NCBI RefSeq assembly: GCF_965644225.1 | Contig: NZ_CBFFRJ010000009.1 | Location: forward strand, 1-64,000 | Direction of reading: 5' to 3' | Length of the DNA: 64,000 bases | From: CBFFRJ01 sp965644225 | GTDB taxonomy: Bacteria > Pseudomonadota > Gammaproteobacteria > Enterobacterales > Enterobacteriaceae | Part shown: piece by piece, positions 42,801 to 50,746 of the stretch | Layout of the letters: each line of letters begins with the position of its first letter | Position numbering within the stretch: the first letter of the stretch is position 1 | Made by a program: the position numbers and the translations under genes | Notes under the pieces: model-generated | The model's input: the letters and a program-made list of their open reading frames with translations, nothing else | What the model was told of the DNA's origin: nothing | Databases searched by the model: none

Positions 42801-42932
42801 AGCCGCGTTGCTATCGGGACCGGTATTATCGGCGGGACCCTGGCTGCGACCCTGCTCGCCATCTTCTTTGTGCCACTTTTCTTTGTGCTGGTGAAACGTC
42901 TGTTCGCCGGTAAACGTCAACGTCAGGAGTAA
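39825..42932 (+). CDS. RND multidrug efflux pump (EefB-like)
   Basis: A 1035-residue inner-membrane proton antiporter of the AcrB/HAE1 family with 12 helices and two large periplasmic loops. The N terminus F-F-V-R-R-P-V-F-A-W-V-I-A is typical. Proton relay residues are present: the Asp pair in G-L-L-V-D-D-A-I-V-V-V-E-N and the Lys in G-L-S-S-K-N-A-I-L-I-V-E-F. It is coupled to both neighbours by one-base overlaps and forms a tripartite pump with them. Sequence and gene order suggest EefB; another AcrB paralogue is possible. Substrates are unknown here. Confidence 0.93.
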   Translation: MFSSFFVRRPVFAWVIAILIMMAGVLAIRTLPIAQYPDVAPPSVKISATYTGASAQTLENSVTQVIEQQLTGLDNLLYFTSTSSSDGRVDITVTFAQGTDPDTAQVQVQNKVQQAESRLPTEVTQSGVTVVKSQSNFLLIMALYDTNDRASSSDIADWLVSNVQDPLARVSGVGSLQVFGAEYAMRIWLDPDKLASYSLMPSDVQSAIEAQNVQVSAGKIGALPASNNQQLTATVRAQSRLQTVAQFRDVIVKSQSNGAVVRVGDVARVEMGSEDYSAMAKLNGHPAAGLAVMLAPGANALDTATLVKDKIAEFRHSMPQGYDIAYPKDSTDFIKISIEDVVQTLIEAIVLVVCVMYLFLQNIRATLIPAMAVPVVLLGTFGVLALFGYSINTLTLFAMVLAIGLLVDDAIVVVENVERIMRDEGLPAREATEKSMGEISGALVAIALVLSAVFLPMAFFGGSTGVIYRQFSVTIISAMTLSVVVALTLTPALCGTVMQHSTPHKKGFFGAFNRFYTRTERKYEHRVLRVLRRSFSVMATYGLLCAAMAFVMWRLPGSFLPTEDQGSIMVQFTLPAGATAPRTDAVAKQVTDWFLTKEKANTDAIFTVTGFSFSGSGQNAGMAFVSLKNWSQRKGEENTAQAIALRASQQLSTIRDASIFAMTPPSVDGLGQSNGFTFELLASGGTDRDQLLKLRNQLIGEATKSEQLHAVRANDLPQMPQLQVDIDSNKAVALGLSLSDVSDTLSSAWGGTYVNDFIDRGRVKKVYIQGDSEFRAAPSDLKKWFVRGSDDSMTPFSSFATTHWEYGPESLVRYNGSAAYEIQGENASGFSSGVAMSKMENLADSLPAGTTWAWSGLSLQEKLASGQAMSLYALSIMVVFLCLAALYESWSVPLSVILVIPLGLLGAALAAWMRDLNNDVYFQVALLTTIGLSSKNAILIVEFAEAAVQEGYSLSRAALRAARTRLRPIMMTSLAFIAGVLPLAVATGAGANSRVAIGTGIIGGTLAATLLAIFFVPLFFVLVKRLFAGKRQRQE

Positions 42933-44299
42933 TGATGTTTCGTATTAGTGTGTTAGTACTTGCTCTCCTGAGTGCGGGCTGTGTTTCCCTCGATCCGACG
43001 TATCAACGTCCAGAGGCTCCTGTTGCCGCGACCCTGCCCGGCGGCAGCGGCCAGGCCGATGCTGTGGCGACCGACTGGAAACAGGTGGTCAATGACCCTC
43101 GCCTGCAACAGGTGGTCAGCCTGTCGCTTAAACAAAACCGCGATGTGCAAAAAGCGATCGCCGACATGGATTCCGCCCGGGCGTTGTATGGCGAGCAACG
43201 GGCAGCGCTGTTCCCGACGCTGAATGCAGAACTGAGCACCACCCGCAGCCGAAGCGTCGCCAGCGGTATCACCTCCAGCGCCGAAGCCAGCGGCGCTGTC
43301 TCGAGCTTCGCGCTGGACTTGTTTGGCCGCAATCAGAGCCTGTCCCGCGCCGAGCGGGAAACCTGGCTTGCCAGCGAATACACCGCCCGGAACACCCGGC
43401 TGACGCTGGTCGGGGAAATCACCACCGCGTGGCTCACCCTCGCCGCAGACAACAGTAATCTGGCGCTGGCGCAGCAGACTCAGGCCAGCGCGCAAAACTC
43501 GCTGAAAATCGTGCAGCGCCAGCAGCAGGTCGGCGTGGCGGCCGCCACCGATGTCAGTTCCGCCACGGCGGTTTACCAGCAGGCGCGCGCCAGCGTTGCC
43601 AGTTACCAGACGCTGGTGGCGCAGGATATTAACGCCCTGAATCTGCTGGCAGGCACGACGGTGGCGCAAAACCTGTTGCCCGGCCCCCTGGAAAGCCTCG
43701 GCAAAGACAGCATCAGGCTAACTCCGGCTGGCGTCTCGTCGTCCATCCTGCTGCGTCGCCCGGATATTCAGGAAGCCGAGCACAACCTGAAAAGCGCCAA
43801 TGCCGATATTGGCGCCGCAAGAGCCAACTTTTTCCCGTCGATTTCGCTGACCACCAGCGCCGGGGCGGGCAGTAATTCACTCTCCTCGCTCTTCAGCCAC
43901 GGCATGAAAGTGTGGTCATTTGCGCCGTCCATCTCTCTGCCGCTGTTTACCGGTGGCAGTAATCTGGCGCAGTTGCGCTACGCCGAGGCGCAGAAAAAGG
44001 GGCTGATTGCCACTTACGAGAAGACCATTCAGAGCGCGTTTAAGGACGTTGCCGATGCCCTTGCCCGTCGCCAGACGCTGGACGAGCAGCTGGATGCCCA
44101 GCAGGAGTACGTTGCCGCAGAACAGAAGACGCTGGATATCGCTCAGCGTCAGTATCAGGCAGGCACCGGAGATTATCTGTCGGTACTGACCGCGCAACGT
44201 TCACTGTGGTCAGCGCAGGAGGGATTGATTTCACTGCAGCAGACGGACCTGGAAAATCGGGTGACCCTGTGGCAATCCCTGGGCGGCGGCGTGGGGTAA
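42932..44299 (+). CDS. Outer membrane channel lipoprotein (EefC-like)
   Basis: A 455-residue outer membrane factor of the NodT/OprM type. It begins with a lipoprotein signal (L-L-S-A-G-C, Cys17), then two repeats of the TolC-like alpha-barrel domain, with L-D-L-F-G-R-N in the first and L-L-R-R-P-D-I-Q-E-A-E-H-N-L in the second. The first ATG shares one base with the RND stop; a second ATG follows directly. It completes the tripartite pump with the two upstream genes. Confidence 0.92.
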   Translation: MMFRISVLVLALLSAGCVSLDPTYQRPEAPVAATLPGGSGQADAVATDWKQVVNDPRLQQVVSLSLKQNRDVQKAIADMDSARALYGEQRAALFPTLNAELSTTRSRSVASGITSSAEASGAVSSFALDLFGRNQSLSRAERETWLASEYTARNTRLTLVGEITTAWLTLAADNSNLALAQQTQASAQNSLKIVQRQQQVGVAAATDVSSATAVYQQARASVASYQTLVAQDINALNLLAGTTVAQNLLPGPLESLGKDSIRLTPAGVSSSILLRRPDIQEAEHNLKSANADIGAARANFFPSISLTTSAGAGSNSLSSLFSHGMKVWSFAPSISLPLFTGGSNLAQLRYAEAQKKGLIATYEKTIQSAFKDVADALARRQTLDEQLDAQQEYVAAEQKTLDIAQRQYQAGTGDYLSVLTAQRSLWSAQEGLISLQQTDLENRVTLWQSLGGGVG

Positions 44300-44308
44300 G
44301 TCTTTTCC

Positions 44309-44343
44309 CCCTCTCCCTCTAGGGAGAGGGCCGGGGTGAGGGG
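44309..44343. repeat. REP-like palindromic element
   Basis: CCCTCTCCCT-CT-AGGGAGAGGG is a perfect ten-base stem followed by CCGGGGTGAGGG. It is the cleanest of the three such elements in the window (also 16939 and 34300). It lies between the channel gene and the MFS gene and may partly uncouple them. Confidence 0.75.
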
Positions 44344-44395
44344 GAACAGGCCGCACTGCAGCTAAATTCCGTAACTAATAACAACGAGAATAACA

Positions 44396-45556
44396 ATGCA
44401 AAAGCTGTCTTTTTCATACGCGCTGGTGCTCGGCTTGCTGACGGCGATTGGCCCGATTTGCACCGATCTTTACCTGCCTGCTTTGCCCGATATGACCCGG
44501 CAAATGGCAACCACCACCTCACTCACCCAACTCTCTCTGACGGCATCGCTGATTGGTCTCGGGCTGGGGCAACTGTGCTTTGGCCCGCTGAGCGACAGGC
44601 TCGGGCGCAAACGTCCCCTGCTGCTGTCGCTGGCCTTATTTATCGGCTCCTCGGTGCTTTGCGCCACCACCCGCGATATTCATCTGCTGATTTTATGGCG
44701 CTTTATTCAGGGCTTTTCCGGAGCGGGCGGGTCGGTGCTTTCACGCGCCATCGCCCGGGATAAATACTCCGGCACCCAGCTCACCCGCTTTTTCGCCCTG
44801 CTGATGACCGTCAATGGTATCGCCCCGGTTATCTCTCCGGTGCTCGGCGGTTATATCGCCGAAACCCTGCACTGGCGTGCGCTGTTCTGGACCATGGCTC
44901 TGGCGGGTGGCGGGCTGTTTGTGCTCAGTCTGACGGTGCTTAAAGAGACCCATCAGCCACAAAGCACCGCGGAAAGCATGCTCAGTACCACCAGGGCCGT
45001 CATCAAAAACCGTGATTTTCTTGGCTTCTGCTTCGTGCAGGCCTTTATGCTGGCGGGATTGTTCTCTTATATCGGCGCATCGTCATTCGTGCTGCAAAAT
45101 GAGTACGGCATGAGCCCGATGCAGTTCAGCTTACTGTTTGGCATTAACGGTATTGGCCTTATCGTCTCCGCGCTTATCTTCTCGTCGCTGGCCCGTCGTG
45201 TCCCACAGGCGTTGCTGCTCAGACGCAGCCTGATCCTGGCGGTGTTAACAGCCCTGGCAACCTTTGCCTTTGCGCACAGTGGCTATCACACCCTGGCGCT
45301 TATCGGGCTGTTCTTCACCGTTGCGTTCAATAGCGGCGTCTGTACGCTTGCCGGATCTGCGGCCATGAACTGCGTCGACGCTCGCTATTCCGGCACCGCC
45401 TCGGCGCTGCTCGGCATGCTGATGTTTGTCTTCGGCGGTATTGCCACCCCGCTCTCAGGGCTGGGGGGCGAAGCAATGTGGAAAATGACGCTCGCCATTG
45501 CCCTCGCTTACAGCGCGGCGCTGGTTATCTATAGCCTCTCACGTCGGGCGCATTAA
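44396..45556 (+). CDS. Bcr/CflA-type MFS drug exporter
   Basis: A 386-residue, 12-helix MFS protein of the Bcr/CflA drug resistance group. Helix 1 has T-D-L-Y-L-P-A-L-P-D-M; motif A is S-D-R-L-G-R-K-R-P; helix 4 has R-F-I-Q-G-F-S-G-A-G-G-S-V-L-S-R-A-I-A-R-D; motif C is N-G-I-A-P-V-I-S-P-V-L-G-G. It lies downstream of the RND operon, and by context it could hand substrates to the periplasm for that pump. Its end overlaps the convergent RpiR gene by four bases. Confidence 0.87.
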   Translation: MQKLSFSYALVLGLLTAIGPICTDLYLPALPDMTRQMATTTSLTQLSLTASLIGLGLGQLCFGPLSDRLGRKRPLLLSLALFIGSSVLCATTRDIHLLILWRFIQGFSGAGGSVLSRAIARDKYSGTQLTRFFALLMTVNGIAPVISPVLGGYIAETLHWRALFWTMALAGGGLFVLSLTVLKETHQPQSTAESMLSTTRAVIKNRDFLGFCFVQAFMLAGLFSYIGASSFVLQNEYGMSPMQFSLLFGINGIGLIVSALIFSSLARRVPQALLLRRSLILAVLTALATFAFAHSGYHTLALIGLFFTVAFNSGVCTLAGSAAMNCVDARYSGTASALLGMLMFVFGGIATPLSGLGGEAMWKMTLAIALAYSAALVIYSLSRRAH

Positions 45557-46446
45557 ACCTTTTTGCCGCCCGGTTTTAGCCCCCGGTGGAACTCATTAAT
45601 ACGTTTCACCGTTTTGATCGCCCGCTGGGAGGTGGCGGAAGCCACGGACAAAATAATCATCTCCAGACACAGCAATACCGTGCCATGCAGCGGGATTTTG
45701 CCCTTTTCGCCGCCGCGCGGCACGTGAATAACCACATCCACTTCTTTGCTGAAACGGGAATCCAGCGCGTTGGTCAGCAAAATGGTGGGGATCCCCAGAC
45801 GTTTGGTCTCTTTAAGGGTGGTCAGCCCTTCGCGGTGGGCGGATTTTTGCGCCATCATCACCAGCACATCTCCGCGTTGCAGGCTGATAAGCTGTTCAGC
45901 CAGACCGATGCCTGTGCGATTAAATGCCACCGCAGGCAAGCCCACGCGACTGAATAAGCGCGCGCTGTAGTCCGCGAGGATCCCCGAGGCGCCAATACCG
46001 AAAATCGCCACCTGGCGGGCGTCCACCAGCAGGGCCACCGCCTGGGCGATGGCGTAACGGTTCTGCGGTTGCGACAAGATTTCGCAGGTGTACTGATGCC
46101 CTTCCAGCACAAAATCGATACCGGAATTGACATCACAGGAGAGCGCCCCGACGGTGGTGCTCATCTTCTCCGCAGAGCTGGCCGAGGGACCAAACCACTG
46201 CTCCATGGTCTGTTTCAGGTCCCGCAGCCCGGCAAACCCCAGCGCCTGAATCGCCCTCACCACCGTGGCATCGGAGGTTTGGGTCGCGGCGGCGATTTCA
46301 ATGGCCGTATGCTCCAGCACCACCTCCCGGTTTTCATGAATATAGCGCGCTACCGCCTGCAGACGCGGCGACAGTGACGGCGCCCGCGCCCGATAGCGTT
46401 CGCCATAGACATCCACCCGACTTTTGGCTTTCTTCGCATCCAGCAT
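45553..46446 (-). CDS. RpiR/MurR-family regulator with SIS domain
   Basis: A 297-residue regulator with an N-terminal HTH_6 domain (residues 20-95, V-L-E-H-T-A-I-E-I-A, then T-S-D-A-T-V-V-R-A-I-Q-A-L-G-F-A-G) and a C-terminal SIS sugar-phosphate-binding domain (residues 130-270, V-A-I-F-G-I-G-A-S-G-I-L-A-D-Y). Members usually sense phosphosugars, but no sugar gene lies nearby. It starts 12 bases after the siderophore-binding protein gene on the same strand and could be the end of that operon, an unusual pairing. Confidence 0.87.
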   Translation of the reverse strand: MLDAKKAKSRVDVYGERYRARAPSLSPRLQAVARYIHENREVVLEHTAIEIAAATQTSDATVVRAIQALGFAGLRDLKQTMEQWFGPSASSAEKMSTTVGALSCDVNSGIDFVLEGHQYTCEILSQPQNRYAIAQAVALLVDARQVAIFGIGASGILADYSARLFSRVGLPAVAFNRTGIGLAEQLISLQRGDVLVMMAQKSAHREGLTTLKETKRLGIPTILLTNALDSRFSKEVDVVIHVPRGGEKGKIPLHGTVLLCLEMIILSVASATSQRAIKTVKRINEFHRGLKPGGKKV

Positions 46447-46458
46447 CAGTACATCCTT

Positions 46459-47406
46459 TTACTTCACGGCGGGCAACGGACGCCCGGCAATTTGCGACTG
46501 CACCTGGGCGGCCATCAGGCCAAGGGCAGCAAATGAGTTTGAAATGGCTTCTTCGCGGGAGATCAGCACGTAATGTCCGCTGCGACAGGCGCTGAGGAAG
46601 TCACACCAGCCGGGCATCACCGCATCCATCGCCGCCATCTCATCCTGCGGCTTGCCCCCGGTGTCGCCGCGCCAGGTGGCAAAAACAAAGTCAGCGTCCA
46701 GCTCAGGAAGACGCTCGGCGCTGACATCGATGCGCCCGCCCTGCGGGATGCTGTCGATAAGCGGCGGGAAGGTAAACCCGGCATCACGCAGCACCCGTCC
46801 CAGCGAATGGTAAGTATGCAGCGCGTTGATTTTCCCCTGGCTGGCCTGGATTACCGACACGCGGATCCTGCTGGTGTCTACCGTGCTTTTCAGAGCCGCG
46901 ATCTGAGCCTGATAACGGCGCTCCAGAATCGCAAGCTGCGCCTGGGTACCGGTCAGCTGCGCCAGTTTGCTATAGATACGCGGCGCACCGCCGTCCAGGT
47001 GATCGATACTGACGGTCGGGGCGATTTTCTCCAGCTGTTCAATTGGCGTATTGCGGCTCGGCTCGGTGATGATCAAATCCGGCTTTGCCGCCGCAACCGC
47101 TTCGATATCAATGGTTGCCGTGCCAATAAAAGCAATCTTGCTGTTATCAAAATCGACCCCGGTCAGCATGGCGCTGGAGCGCAGCACATGGCTGCCGTCA
47201 GGACGTGTGCGACCGTGACTGGCCACCGGCGGCACGCCCAGCTCAATCAGCGGAATGGTGATGTCGAGATCGTGCAAAGAGACAATACGCTGCGGGTGTA
47301 GCGGCACGGTCACCGTCCGTCCCAGATCGTCGGTAAAGGTTTGGGTGGCAGGTGCGGCCCAGGCCGTCGTCACCGCCAGGGCGAAAAAAGCAAAGAGTAA
47401 GCGCAT
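46459..47406 (-). CDS. Siderophore ABC substrate-binding protein
   Basis: A 315-residue periplasmic binding protein of the FepB/FecB/BtuF class. The signal peptide is M-R-L-L-F-A-F-F-A-L-A-V-T-T-A-W-A. The mature part begins with the typical D-D-L-G-R-T-V-T-V-P, then P-Q-R-I-V-S-L-H-D-L-D and D-I-E-A-V-A-A-A-K-P-D-L-I-I-T-E. It delivers a ferri-siderophore or related chelate to the permease pair encoded upstream on the same strand. Ligand unknown. Confidence 0.9.
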   Translation of the reverse strand: MRLLFAFFALAVTTAWAAPATQTFTDDLGRTVTVPLHPQRIVSLHDLDITIPLIELGVPPVASHGRTRPDGSHVLRSSAMLTGVDFDNSKIAFIGTATIDIEAVAAAKPDLIITEPSRNTPIEQLEKIAPTVSIDHLDGGAPRIYSKLAQLTGTQAQLAILERRYQAQIAALKSTVDTSRIRVSVIQASQGKINALHTYHSLGRVLRDAGFTFPPLIDSIPQGGRIDVSAERLPELDADFVFATWRGDTGGKPQDEMAAMDAVMPGWCDFLSACRSGHYVLISREEAISNSFAALGLMAAQVQSQIAGRPLPAVK

Positions 47407-47420
47407 AAAGCTCCCTGAAG

Positions 47421-48473
47421 TTACAGCCTGTCACGCCGCTGCCAGAGCAGCAGCAGGAAAAATGGCCCGCCGATCAATGAAATCACGATCCCCGCCGGGA
47501 TCTGTAACGGGGCGAAGGCCAGTCGACCGATACTGTCTGCGACCAGCACCAGCAAAGCGCCCAGCAGCGCACTGCCTGAGAGCAACGTCACCTGGCCGCC
47601 GCGCAGCAGAAAGCGCGCCATATGGGGCGCAATCAGCCCGACAAAACCAATACTGCCCGCGCTGGAAACGCAGGCGGCGGTCAGCAACACCGGGGCGATA
47701 AAGCGCAGACGCATCAGCCAGGGAAGATGCACACCCAGCCCTACCGCCGCCTGGTTACCCAGTAATGCAACATCTGACGCGCGGGCGGTCAGAAACAGGA
47801 TCGCCGCCGCAGGCAACGCCCAGCAGGCGGCCACCAGCAGCAATGGCCAGGTCGCCGCATGCAGGCTTCCCGCCATCCACACCAGCGCGGTCTGCACATC
47901 ACGCACGTCTGCGGTAGTCATAAAGACGCCAATGCCCGCCGCAAAAGTCCAGGAAACGCCAATGCCTGTCAGGATAAAGCGAGGACGGGAAAAGTCGCGC
48001 GCCAGTAGCAACACCACCAGCGCCGCCAGCAGACCTCCGGCCATGCCAACCACGGGTCTTAAGGCCACGCCTGCCGCCGGAAAGAGCAGGATCAACGCCA
48101 GCACCGCCACGCTGCTCCCCTCTTTCACCCCCAGCAGTCCTGGATCTGCAAGACCGTTACGGGTAATCGACTGCATCGCCGCGCCCGCCATCCCCAGCAT
48201 GCCGCCGCATAACAGGGCCATTAGCAGGCGCGGCAGACGAATATCCCGGACCACATAAAGCTGCTCGTGGCTAAGCCCCTCTGGGAAAAAGATTGCCCGC
48301 CCGATGGCCGAAGCCGGGACGGGCAGCGAGCCCTGCATCAGGCCATACAACAGCACCCCGGCGGCAATCACCAAAAGCGCAAGACCCCAGCAGGCGGTCT
48401 GCGGTCGCCACAGGCGGGAAAAGCGCCCGACTCTGAAGGCCCGGAACCCGGCACGGTGCAGACTCTGGCTCAT
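47421..48473 (-). CDS. FecCD-type siderophore permease
   Basis: A 350-residue inner-membrane permease of the FecCD/BtuC family with about ten helices. Signature stretches are L-P-R-L-L-M-A-L-L-C-G-G-M-L-G-M-A-G-A-A-M-Q and S-I-G-F-V-G-L-I-A-P-H-M-A-R (coupling helix to the ATPase). ATG 48473 overlaps the stop of the upstream permease by four bases; a longer open frame to 48836 is a shadow of that gene. It forms the transport channel with its partner. Confidence 0.91.
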   Translation of the reverse strand: MSQSLHRAGFRAFRVGRFSRLWRPQTACWGLALLVIAAGVLLYGLMQGSLPVPASAIGRAIFFPEGLSHEQLYVVRDIRLPRLLMALLCGGMLGMAGAAMQSITRNGLADPGLLGVKEGSSVAVLALILLFPAAGVALRPVVGMAGGLLAALVVLLLARDFSRPRFILTGIGVSWTFAAGIGVFMTTADVRDVQTALVWMAGSLHAATWPLLLVAACWALPAAAILFLTARASDVALLGNQAAVGLGVHLPWLMRLRFIAPVLLTAACVSSAGSIGFVGLIAPHMARFLLRGGQVTLLSGSALLGALLVLVADSIGRLAFAPLQIPAGIVISLIGGPFFLLLLWQRRDRL

Positions 48474-49486
48474 TTGAACAACCTCGATGCCAGCAGAATA
48501 AACAGCGGTGCGCCCACCAGCGCGGTCATCACGCCGGTTGCCAGCTCCTGAGGGGAGATAAGCGTTCGGGCGGCAATGTCTGCCAGCGTCAACAGCAGCG
48601 CCCCGGTGAGGGCGCAAAGAGGAATGCCCGGGCGCAGATCGTCGGTCGCAAAGCAGCGGACCAGATGCGGCACAATCAGCCCGATAAAGCCAATGGGCCC
48701 GGCCAGGGAGACTGCCGCGCCGCATAACAGGGCGATGGCAATCAGACCCAGCATTCGGGTACGCGCCAGCGACACGCCCAGCCCCGTCGCCACCTGGTCG
48801 CCGAGCGTCAACATATTGAGCGCCGGGGAGATCCACAGCGCCAGCGCAAAGCCGGTACCGGCAACCCCTGTCGCCGCGCCAAGCGCAGCCCAGCTCAATC
48901 CCGCCAGATCTCCCGCCAGCCAGATGCGCATCTCCGTCAGGGTTTGTTCATCGAGGATCAGCACTGCCGCCGTAATCGAGGAGGTAAACGCCGTCAGCGC
49001 GACCCCGCTAAGGGTGACTTTCATCGGCGTCAGCCCAACGCGCCCGGCGCTGGCAATCCCCATCACCAGCGCAAACAAGGCGCCGGCGCCAGCAGCGGCA
49101 ATCAGAGGTCTGACCGGGCCTGAAGCCAGGCCCAGCGCGGTACTGACCACCACCGCCAGTGCCGCTCCGGCATTCAGGCCGAGAATATGCGGTTCGCCAA
49201 GCGGGTTGCGGATAACTGACTGCAATAAGGCTCCCGCCACGCCGAGCGCCGCGCCGACCAGCAGCGCAGCCACAAGGCGCAGTAAGCGCAGGTTAACGAT
49301 TATCTGATGTTCGAAGTTACGCGGATCAAACGCCAGTACGGCCGTAAGGACGGTGCGAGGAGAAACAGGCCGCGCGCCCAGCCCCAGATGAACAACCGCC
49401 GCCGCGGCCAGCAACAACAGCGCAACCCCGCTTGCCAGCAACGCTCGCCCACGCTGGCGGCGTAAAATCAGCGATGGCGCGCTCAT
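48470..49486 (-). CDS. FecCD-type siderophore permease
   Basis: A 338-residue permease of the FecCD family, partner of the following one. It shows L-R-L-L-R-L-V-A-A-L-L-V-G-A-A-L-G-V-A-G-A-L-L-Q and G-P-I-G-F-I-G-L-I-V-P-H-L-V-R. Both ends overlap the neighbouring genes by four bases (ATGA), so ATPase, two permeases and binding protein form one coupled operon, the FepDGC-B arrangement. Confidence 0.91.
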   Translation of the reverse strand: MSAPSLILRRQRGRALLASGVALLLLAAAAVVHLGLGARPVSPRTVLTAVLAFDPRNFEHQIIVNLRLLRLVAALLVGAALGVAGALLQSVIRNPLGEPHILGLNAGAALAVVVSTALGLASGPVRPLIAAAGAGALFALVMGIASAGRVGLTPMKVTLSGVALTAFTSSITAAVLILDEQTLTEMRIWLAGDLAGLSWAALGAATGVAGTGFALALWISPALNMLTLGDQVATGLGVSLARTRMLGLIAIALLCGAAVSLAGPIGFIGLIVPHLVRCFATDDLRPGIPLCALTGALLLTLADIAARTLISPQELATGVMTALVGAPLFILLASRLFK

Positions 49487-50310
49487 CGCTCCTGCTCGCT
49501 CTGGCGGCGAAACGGCATAAAGAAGGGTTTGCCGTTCATGGGATTAATGGAGACATGCACATCCACATCGAAGACCGTTTTGATCAGTTCCGCCGGGCAG
49601 GGATCGCCCTCATGCAGCACCCCCTGCACTTTGCCCTGGCGCAAAAACACCAGGGTATCGCCATAGTTGACCGCAAAATTAAGATCATGGAGCACCACCA
49701 CCACGGTGCGCCCAAAGCGGCGGGTCAGAGAGTGAAGCAGTTCGAGGATCTCCACCTGGTAGCGCAGATCGAGATAAGTGGTGGGTTCATCCAGCAGAAT
49801 AACCGGCGTCTGTTGCGCCAGCGCCATCGCAATCCAGCAGCGCTGGCGCTGTCCCCCGGAGAGGCTGTCGACCGGAAGATGGGCAAATTCTGCGGTATTG
49901 GTGACCGCCAGCGCATCCTCAACGGCGAGCTGATCTTCCTGCGACCACTGGCGCATAAAGCTTTGCCATGGGTAGCGCCCGCGTGACACCAGCTCGAAAA
50001 CCGTTAAGCCTTCGGGTACCAGCGGCGACTGCGGAAGGATCCCTAACTGACGGGAGATAACTTTGCCCGGCTGCTGATGAATGGCTTTGCCATCAAGCTG
50101 AACGCTGCCGCCAAGGGGCTTAAGCAGGCGTGCAATGGTGCCAAGTAGCGTCGATTTTCCACTGCCGTTGGCGCCGATTAGAACCGTCATTTTTCCGGAT
50201 GGAATAGCCAGATTGATGCCATCGACAATAACCTGGTGCTGATACCCCGCAGAGAGGTTTTCCAGCACAAGTCCCGCTGGCGGGGTCGCGTTTTCCAACT
50301 GCTGTGGCAT
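49483..50310 (-). CDS. Siderophore ABC transporter ATPase
   Basis: A 275-residue ABC ATPase of the FepC/FecE class. Walker A is G-A-N-G-S-G-K-S-T, the Q loop L-P-Q-S-P, the signature L-S-G-G-Q-R-Q-R, Walker B V-I-L-L-D-E-P-T-T-Y-L-D and the switch H-D-L-N. I chose the ATG at 50310, six bases after an AGGAG site; a GTG at 50316 would overlap that site. It is the first gene of the uptake operon and is divergent from a TonB-dependent receptor, whose ligand the system probably carries. Confidence 0.91.
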   Translation of the reverse strand: MPQQLENATPPAGLVLENLSAGYQHQVIVDGINLAIPSGKMTVLIGANGSGKSTLLGTIARLLKPLGGSVQLDGKAIHQQPGKVISRQLGILPQSPLVPEGLTVFELVSRGRYPWQSFMRQWSQEDQLAVEDALAVTNTAEFAHLPVDSLSGGQRQRCWIAMALAQQTPVILLDEPTTYLDLRYQVEILELLHSLTRRFGRTVVVVLHDLNFAVNYGDTLVFLRQGKVQGVLHEGDPCPAELIKTVFDVDVHVSINPMNGKPFFMPFRRQSEQER

Positions 50311-50370
50311 CTTCACTCCTGCACCGCCACCCGGTTATCACCGCTGCGCGCGACAGCTTAATAAATAAAA

Positions 50371-50388
50371 ATAAATATCATTCTCTTT
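50371..50388. promoter_or_regulatory. Weak Fur-like box before the ABC operon
   Basis: Within ATAAATATCATTCTCTTT, nine of 14 positions fit the 7-1-7 Fur pattern TGATAAT-n-ATTATCA. It lies about 60 bases before the ATPase gene start. Similarity is moderate, but the position is right. Confidence 0.4.
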
Positions 50389-50614
50389 TAGATTTTGCCG
50401 TTGCAACATGTAGTAGTCAAGATATTCAAACGGGTAGTCGGTAGCGGAAAACTCGTCGCTATTACAGAAACTTTTTTATTACACAAAAAACAGTAAACAC
50501 TTATATTTCAATCAATTAATAATATTAATCCCCTGCTTTTTCTGTGTCATCGCCTGCGAATTTGTCGTGTAGCGAATTTATCTCTTTTTTCATTTACTAC
50601 TACATTTCGCCATG

Positions 50615-50629
50615 TTTGAATGATTCTCA
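50615..50629. promoter_or_regulatory. Fur-like box before the TonB receptor
   Basis: TTTGAATGATTCTCA fits the 7-1-7 Fur pattern in ten of 14 positions and lies about 120 bases before the receptor ATG. Confidence 0.45.
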
Positions 50630-50746
50630 ATAACATATCCGGCGTCAATATTTCGGGCTAACGGATAGATTCTGGCATCGGGCAATGAATAAAAAACCTT
50701 CCCCCTCATGGGTGACTGGCAGGGGCTTTTTGGAATAACAAACAAC

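Larger units (their letters stand above)
50311..50746. other. Divergent iron-control region
   Basis: A very AT-rich 436-base region between the ABC operon and the receptor gene, with no protein gene. It contains two Fur-like boxes, one near each gene, listed separately. Confidence 0.6.

Noticed and set aside
48474..48836. Extended N terminus of the first FecCD permease
   Set aside because: The extra 121 codons overlap the partner permease in another frame; the ATG at 48473 in the ATGA overlap gives the normal family start.
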